DNA of 16,674 nucleotides, from positions 1-16,674 of the forward strand of contig JAICXZ010000008.1 in the NCBI GenBank assembly GCA_025934475.1. The letters run 5' to 3'. This DNA is from Mucilaginibacter sp. Its GTDB lineage: Bacteria; Bacteroidota; Bacteroidia; Sphingobacteriales; Sphingobacteriaceae. Position numbers and translations under genes: made by a program. The stretch's first letter is position 1, and every line of letters starts with the position of its first letter. Under the pieces are notes generated by a model, which had not been told where the DNA came from, ran no database searches, and worked only from the letters and a program-made list of their open reading frames with translations. Of the stretch, positions 14,312 to 16,674 are shown piece by piece.

Positions 14312-14332
14312 GCTAAAAAATGTATTTTTAGC
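14312..14332. repeat. Hairpin GCTAAAAA-N5-TTTTTAGC, copy 2
   Basis: An 8-bp perfect stem with an ATGTA loop ends 17 nt before the mlaE ATG. It shares CTAAAAA-N5-TTTTTAGCC with the hairpin at 13391-13411. Its position close to the start suggests an operator or mRNA structure rather than a terminator. Confidence 0.5.
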
Positions 14333-14337
14333 CGTTT

Positions 14338-14345
14338 TACCTTTA
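14338..14345 (+). promoter_or_regulatory. -7-like box just before mlaE
   Basis: TACCTTTA, one mismatch from TAnnTTTG, ends 4 nt before the ATG. It lies 5 nt after the hairpin. No -33 element is evident, so support is weak. Confidence 0.25.
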
Positions 14346-14349
14346 CTAA

Positions 14350-15081
14350 ATGTTTCACAGCTTAGGGAGATATATACTTTTACTGCGTTTAAGTTTCAGA
14401 AAGCCCGAGAAATTCAGTGTTTACTGGGCCGAAGTGATGCGCGAAATGGTGTCCGAAGGCATAGGCTCGCTGGGTATCATTGCCATCATATCTGTGTTTA
14501 TTGGTGCGGTGGCTACCATCCAAACCGCCTTCCAGTTGGTGAGCGATCTTATCCCCAAGACTGTAGTTGGCGGCATCACCCGCGATTCAACAATTCTTGA
14601 ATTCAGCCCCACTATATGCGCGCTGGTATTAGCCGGACGCATCGGTTCGAGCATAGCCTCGCAAATAGGCACCATGCGCGTTACCGAACAGATAGACGCC
14701 CTCGAAATAATGGGTGTGAATGCACCGGGCTATCTCATTTCGCCCAAGATTATTTCGGGTGTTACAATGATTCCGGTATTAGTCGTGATATCTGTTGTAC
14801 TCGGCCTGAGTGGCGGTTACCTGGCATGCGCAGCATCGCGCGACGTATCCACATCCGACTACCTGGCAGGATTAACCGATGGTTTTAATCCGCTGATTGT
14901 AACGGTTTGCGGTGTCAAAGCCATCGTATTCGGCTTTATTATTAATTCCATCTGTGCTTACCAGGGCTATTACACATCTGGCGGAGCGCTCGAAGTTGGC
15001 CAGGCTGCTACCCGGGGCGTAGTATTCAGCTGTATCATGATATTATTTGCCGATTTAGTTATTTCGCGCTCGCTGCTATGA
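14350..15081 (+). CDS. mlaE: MlaE-family ABC transporter permease
   Basis: The protein has 243 residues and is the integral membrane subunit of an MCE-type phospholipid transporter. An N-terminal amphipathic part (1-30) precedes several membrane helices: about 41-62 (GIIAIISVFIGAVATIQTAFQL), 85-105, 137-160 (ISGVTMIPVLVVISVVLGLSGG), 184-206 and 218-240. Family motifs visible are SPTICALVLAGRIGSSIASQIGTM and RVTEQIDALEIMGVN, the cytoplasmic EQIDAL coupling segment of MlaE/YrbE, and the GG-x-x-EVG-x-A-x-TR-x-VV run near the end. Its stop overlaps the ATPase start as ATGA. The system moves phospholipids between the inner membrane and the periplasm or outer membrane. The MCE partner is not in this window. 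Confidence 0.92.
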   Translation: MFHSLGRYILLLRLSFRKPEKFSVYWAEVMREMVSEGIGSLGIIAIISVFIGAVATIQTAFQLVSDLIPKTVVGGITRDSTILEFSPTICALVLAGRIGSSIASQIGTMRVTEQIDALEIMGVNAPGYLISPKIISGVTMIPVLVVISVVLGLSGGYLACAASRDVSTSDYLAGLTDGFNPLIVTVCGVKAIVFGFIINSICAYQGYYTSGGALEVGQAATRGVVFSCIMILFADLVISRSLL

Positions 15082-15830
15082 TAGAGACCCAGGAAGTATA
15101 TAAAACCTTCGGCGATAACCAGGTGCTCAAAGGAATAACAACAGAGTTTAAGCCCGGTAAGAAGAACCTCATCATTGGCGGCTCAGGCTCCGGCAAAACT
15201 ACCCTGCTCAAATGCATAGTTGGTCTGCACGAACCAACCAGCGGCGAAGTGATCTTTGACAGCGAGAATTTTACCGCTATGCATTTTAAGGAACGTGTAA
15301 AAATCCGCAAGCATATCGGCATGCTGTTCCAGAATTCGGCGCTTTTCGATTCGATGAGCGTAGAGGCAAACGTGATGTTCCCGCTCAACCTTTTCACTGA
15401 TATGAGCAAAAGCGAAAAGCTGGACCGCGCCAACTTCTGCCTCGAACGGGTCGACCTGAAAGGCAAAGGCAAATTGCATCCGTCGGAACTGTCAGGCGGT
15501 ATGAAAAAACGTGTGGGTATTGCGCGCGCTATTTCCATGCAGCCCAAATACCTGTTTGTGGATGAACCCAACTCGGGCCTCGACCCTTTAACGTCGATTT
15601 TGATTGATGAACTCATTGCCGAGCTGACCGAAGAATACAACACTACAACCGTCGTTGTTACCCACGATATGAACTCCGTAATGGGTATTGGCGATCATAT
15701 CATCTTCCTGCACAACGGCCAAAAATGGTGGGAAGGCACCAACAAGGACATAGCGCATTCTGACAACAAAGAACTCAACAACTTCGTCTTCGCCAGCCCG
15801 TTCATGAAAGCGGCGCGGGAGAAGTTGTGA
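15078..15830 (+). CDS. mlaF: MlaF-type ABC transporter ATP-binding protein
   Basis: The protein has 250 residues and is the ATPase that powers the MlaE permease. Walker A is GGSGSGKT (34-41, Lys40), the Q-loop Gln is 85 (MLFQNSALFDSMSV, the Mla-type form), the signature is LSGGM (138-142), Walker B is YLFVDEP (158-164, Glu163) and the H-loop is His196 (VVTHDM). The GLHEPTSGEV segment and the C-terminal region ending FASPFMKA fit the MlaF/Ttg2A family. The ATG overlaps the mlaE stop (ATGA), giving a coupled pair. A repeat unit begins at the last base of the stop codon, and no MCE (mlaD) gene follows. Confidence 0.93.
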   Translation: MIETQEVYKTFGDNQVLKGITTEFKPGKKNLIIGGSGSGKTTLLKCIVGLHEPTSGEVIFDSENFTAMHFKERVKIRKHIGMLFQNSALFDSMSVEANVMFPLNLFTDMSKSEKLDRANFCLERVDLKGKGKLHPSELSGGMKKRVGIARAISMQPKYLFVDEPNSGLDPLTSILIDELIAELTEEYNTTTVVVTHDMNSVMGIGDHIIFLHNGQKWWEGTNKDIAHSDNKELNNFVFASPFMKAAREKL

Positions 15831-15863
15831 TTAGAGATCAGAGACTGGAGATTAGAGATTAGG
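15830..15863 (+). repeat. ATTAGAGAT-family repeat after the mlaF stop
   Basis: It begins with the A of the TGA and holds TGGAGATTAGAGATTAGG at 15846-15863, identical to the copy after the SDR gene. It is an imperfect inverted copy of 15901-15934 (27 of 34 positions by eye), so the two could form a long hairpin with a 37-nt loop. Confidence 0.65.
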
Positions 15864-15892
15864 CATTGCTAAACAGATTTTTTCAAATTTTT

Positions 15893-15934
15893 GATTGACA
15901 ACTAATCTCTGATCTCCAATCTCTAGTCGCTAAC
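15893..15934 (+). repeat. ATCTCTAAT-family direct repeat, first copy
   Basis: This 42-nt unit (GATTGACAACTAATCTCTGA to its end) recurs at 15966-16007 with 40 of 42 positions identical by eye, at a 73-nt period. It lies upstream of the -7 box of the methyltransferase gene. Confidence 0.7.
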
Positions 15935-15954
15935 ACTGGCTAAATTGATTTGCC

Positions 15955-15962
15955 TATATTTG
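15955..15962 (+). promoter_or_regulatory. Consensus -7 box of the methyltransferase gene
   Basis: TATATTTG is an exact TAnnTTTG. It lies between the two direct repeat copies, 46 nt before the ATG at 16009, so the second copy would lie in the 5' leader. No TTTG is found at the -33 distance. Confidence 0.38.
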
Positions 15963-15965
15963 CCC

Positions 15966-16007
15966 GATTGATAACTAATCTCTGATCTCCAATCTCTAGT
16001 CTCTAAC
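15966..16007 (+). repeat. ATCTCTAAT-family direct repeat, second copy
   Basis: This is the partner of 15893-15934. It ends 1 nt before the methyltransferase ATG, so the translation start region itself is made of repeat sequence. Confidence 0.7.
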
Positions 16008-16008
16008 C

Positions 16009-16674
16009 ATGATCCAACTTCTCACCCCCACCCACTGGAAAGATTACGAGCTGATAGATTGCGGCGATTTTGAAAAGCTGGAACGTTTTGGGAATCTTAT
16101 ACTGATTCGCCCTGAACCACAGGCGGTGTGGAATAAGCAGTTGCCACAATCCGAGTGGCAAAAGCTGCATCATATCAAATTCAAAGGTCGTTCGGCTACG
16201 GCTGGCGATTGGGTTAAAAAGAATCCCAACCTTCCTGATCGCTGGCATATTGAATATAAAAATCCTGAGATCGCTATAAAATTCCGTCTGGCACTAACTT
16301 CGTTCAAGCACGTGGGTATCTTCCCGGAGCAGGCTGTGAATTGGGATTACTCGTCGCAGATCATCAAAAAATTCAAAACGCCACAGCCGAAGGTGCTTAA
16401 CCTGTTTGCGTATACAGGCGGCGCATCATTGGCCGCGCAGGCAGCGGGGGCAGACACTACGCACGTTGATTCCATCAAACAAGTAGTTACCTGGGCCGCC
16501 GAAAACCAGGACCTGTCCGGATTAAGCAATATTCGCTGGGTGGTTGAAGATGCGTTGAAGTTTGTGAAACGTGAAGTAAAACGTGGCAAGAAATACAATG
16601 GCATCATCCTCGATCCGCCCGCCTACGGCCATGGTCCTAGTGGCGAAAAATGGAAACTGGAAGATCAAATTAAC
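16009..16674 (+). CDS. Class I SAM-dependent (RlmI/COG1092-like) rRNA methyltransferase, partial
   Basis: There are 222 codons, open to the window edge; the 3' end is missing. Residues 1-120 form the N-terminal region with RFGNLILIRPEPQAVW and TSFKHVGIFPEQAVNWDY, the latter typical of COG1092 enzymes. The Rossmann core follows: motif I VLNLFAYTGGASLAA (129-143), an acidic residue at Asp154 (HVDSIKQVVTWAAEN), Asp181 (VVEDALKFV) and the catalytic-type DPPAYGHG (202-209). The family uses S-adenosylmethionine to methylate a base, commonly a cytosine of 23S rRNA in RlmI; the exact target here is not known. I see no N-terminal PUA domain, which E. coli RlmI has. The start is the only ATG that gives the full N-terminal region. 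Confidence 0.88.
   Translation, partial: MIQLLTPTHWKDYELIDCGDFEKLERFGNLILIRPEPQAVWNKQLPQSEWQKLHHIKFKGRSATAGDWVKKNPNLPDRWHIEYKNPEIAIKFRLALTSFKHVGIFPEQAVNWDYSSQIIKKFKTPQPKVLNLFAYTGGASLAAQAAGADTTHVDSIKQVVTWAAENQDLSGLSNIRWVVEDALKFVKREVKRGKKYNGIILDPPAYGHGPSGEKWKLEDQIN

Noticed and set aside
15059..15643. 194-codon minus-strand frame opposite mlaF
   Set aside because: It is a shadow of a gene with all ABC ATPase motifs; composition only reflects the antisense codons.
15828..16008. CRISPR array suggested by repeats at regular distance
   Set aside because: Only two direct copies plus one inverted copy, no series of similar-length spacers and no cas genes; the repeat also occurs at other gene ends.
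1..16674. Integrated prophage, transposon or insertion sequence
   Set aside because: No transposase, integrase, phage gene or terminal inverted repeat was recognised; most genes are typical chromosomal types.

Overview
The window looks like chromosomal DNA of a Bacteroidota bacterium, most likely a Sphingobacteriaceae member close to Mucilaginibacter or Pedobacter. Support comes from GLPGLI-family proteins, a carboxypeptidase-regulatory/plug/beta-barrel outer-membrane protein, a LytS/LytTR pair, short TAnnTTTG (-7 type) promoter boxes and the near absence of Shine-Dalgarno sequences. The genus is an inference; no rRNA or tRNA gene is visible.

Layout. 1-71 (-): N-terminus of a gene that looks like ispG. 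182-2527 (+): a lipoprotein, a two-helix membrane protein with a possible PH-like domain, a Phd/YefM-like antitoxin followed by a ParE-like toxin gene interrupted by an in-frame TGA, and a secreted Cys-rich rhodanese. 2530-7076 (-): an operon of two paralogous GLPGLI proteins and an 890-residue outer-membrane barrel. 7318-9263 (+), divergent from it: a LytS-type histidine kinase and a LytTR response regulator. 9322-9957 (+) and 9994-10611 (-): two tail-to-tail GYF_2-RDD membrane proteins. 10691-12354 (-): a PspC-domain protein and a LiaF-like protein. 12446-13150 (-): an SDR oxidoreductase. 13459-13578 (+): a possible 39-residue membrane microprotein. 13603-14164 (-): a frameshifted small outer-membrane barrel gene. 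14350-15830 (+): an MlaE/MlaF-type ABC permease and ATPase. 16009-16674 (+): the start of a COG1092-type rRNA methyltransferase that runs off the window.

The most system-like part is 2530-9263. The sensor pair and the GLPGLI/barrel operon are divergent, and each start is preceded by the same arrangement: GT(A/C)ACAAACTTT, then exactly 22 nt, then a -7-like box. This suggests that one regulator, plausibly the LytTR protein itself, controls both arms. Other signals not explained by the genes are a repeat family (ATTAGAGAT-type) placed directly after stop codons and around the methyltransferase promoter, a second GGTTGTAA/CAACCTT repeat family, two hairpins with identical CTAAAAA/TTTTTAG stems upstream of plus-strand starts, and -7-like boxes only 4-5 nt before several start codons. 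Two coding sequences are broken (toxin and small barrel), which could be real decay or sequence error.
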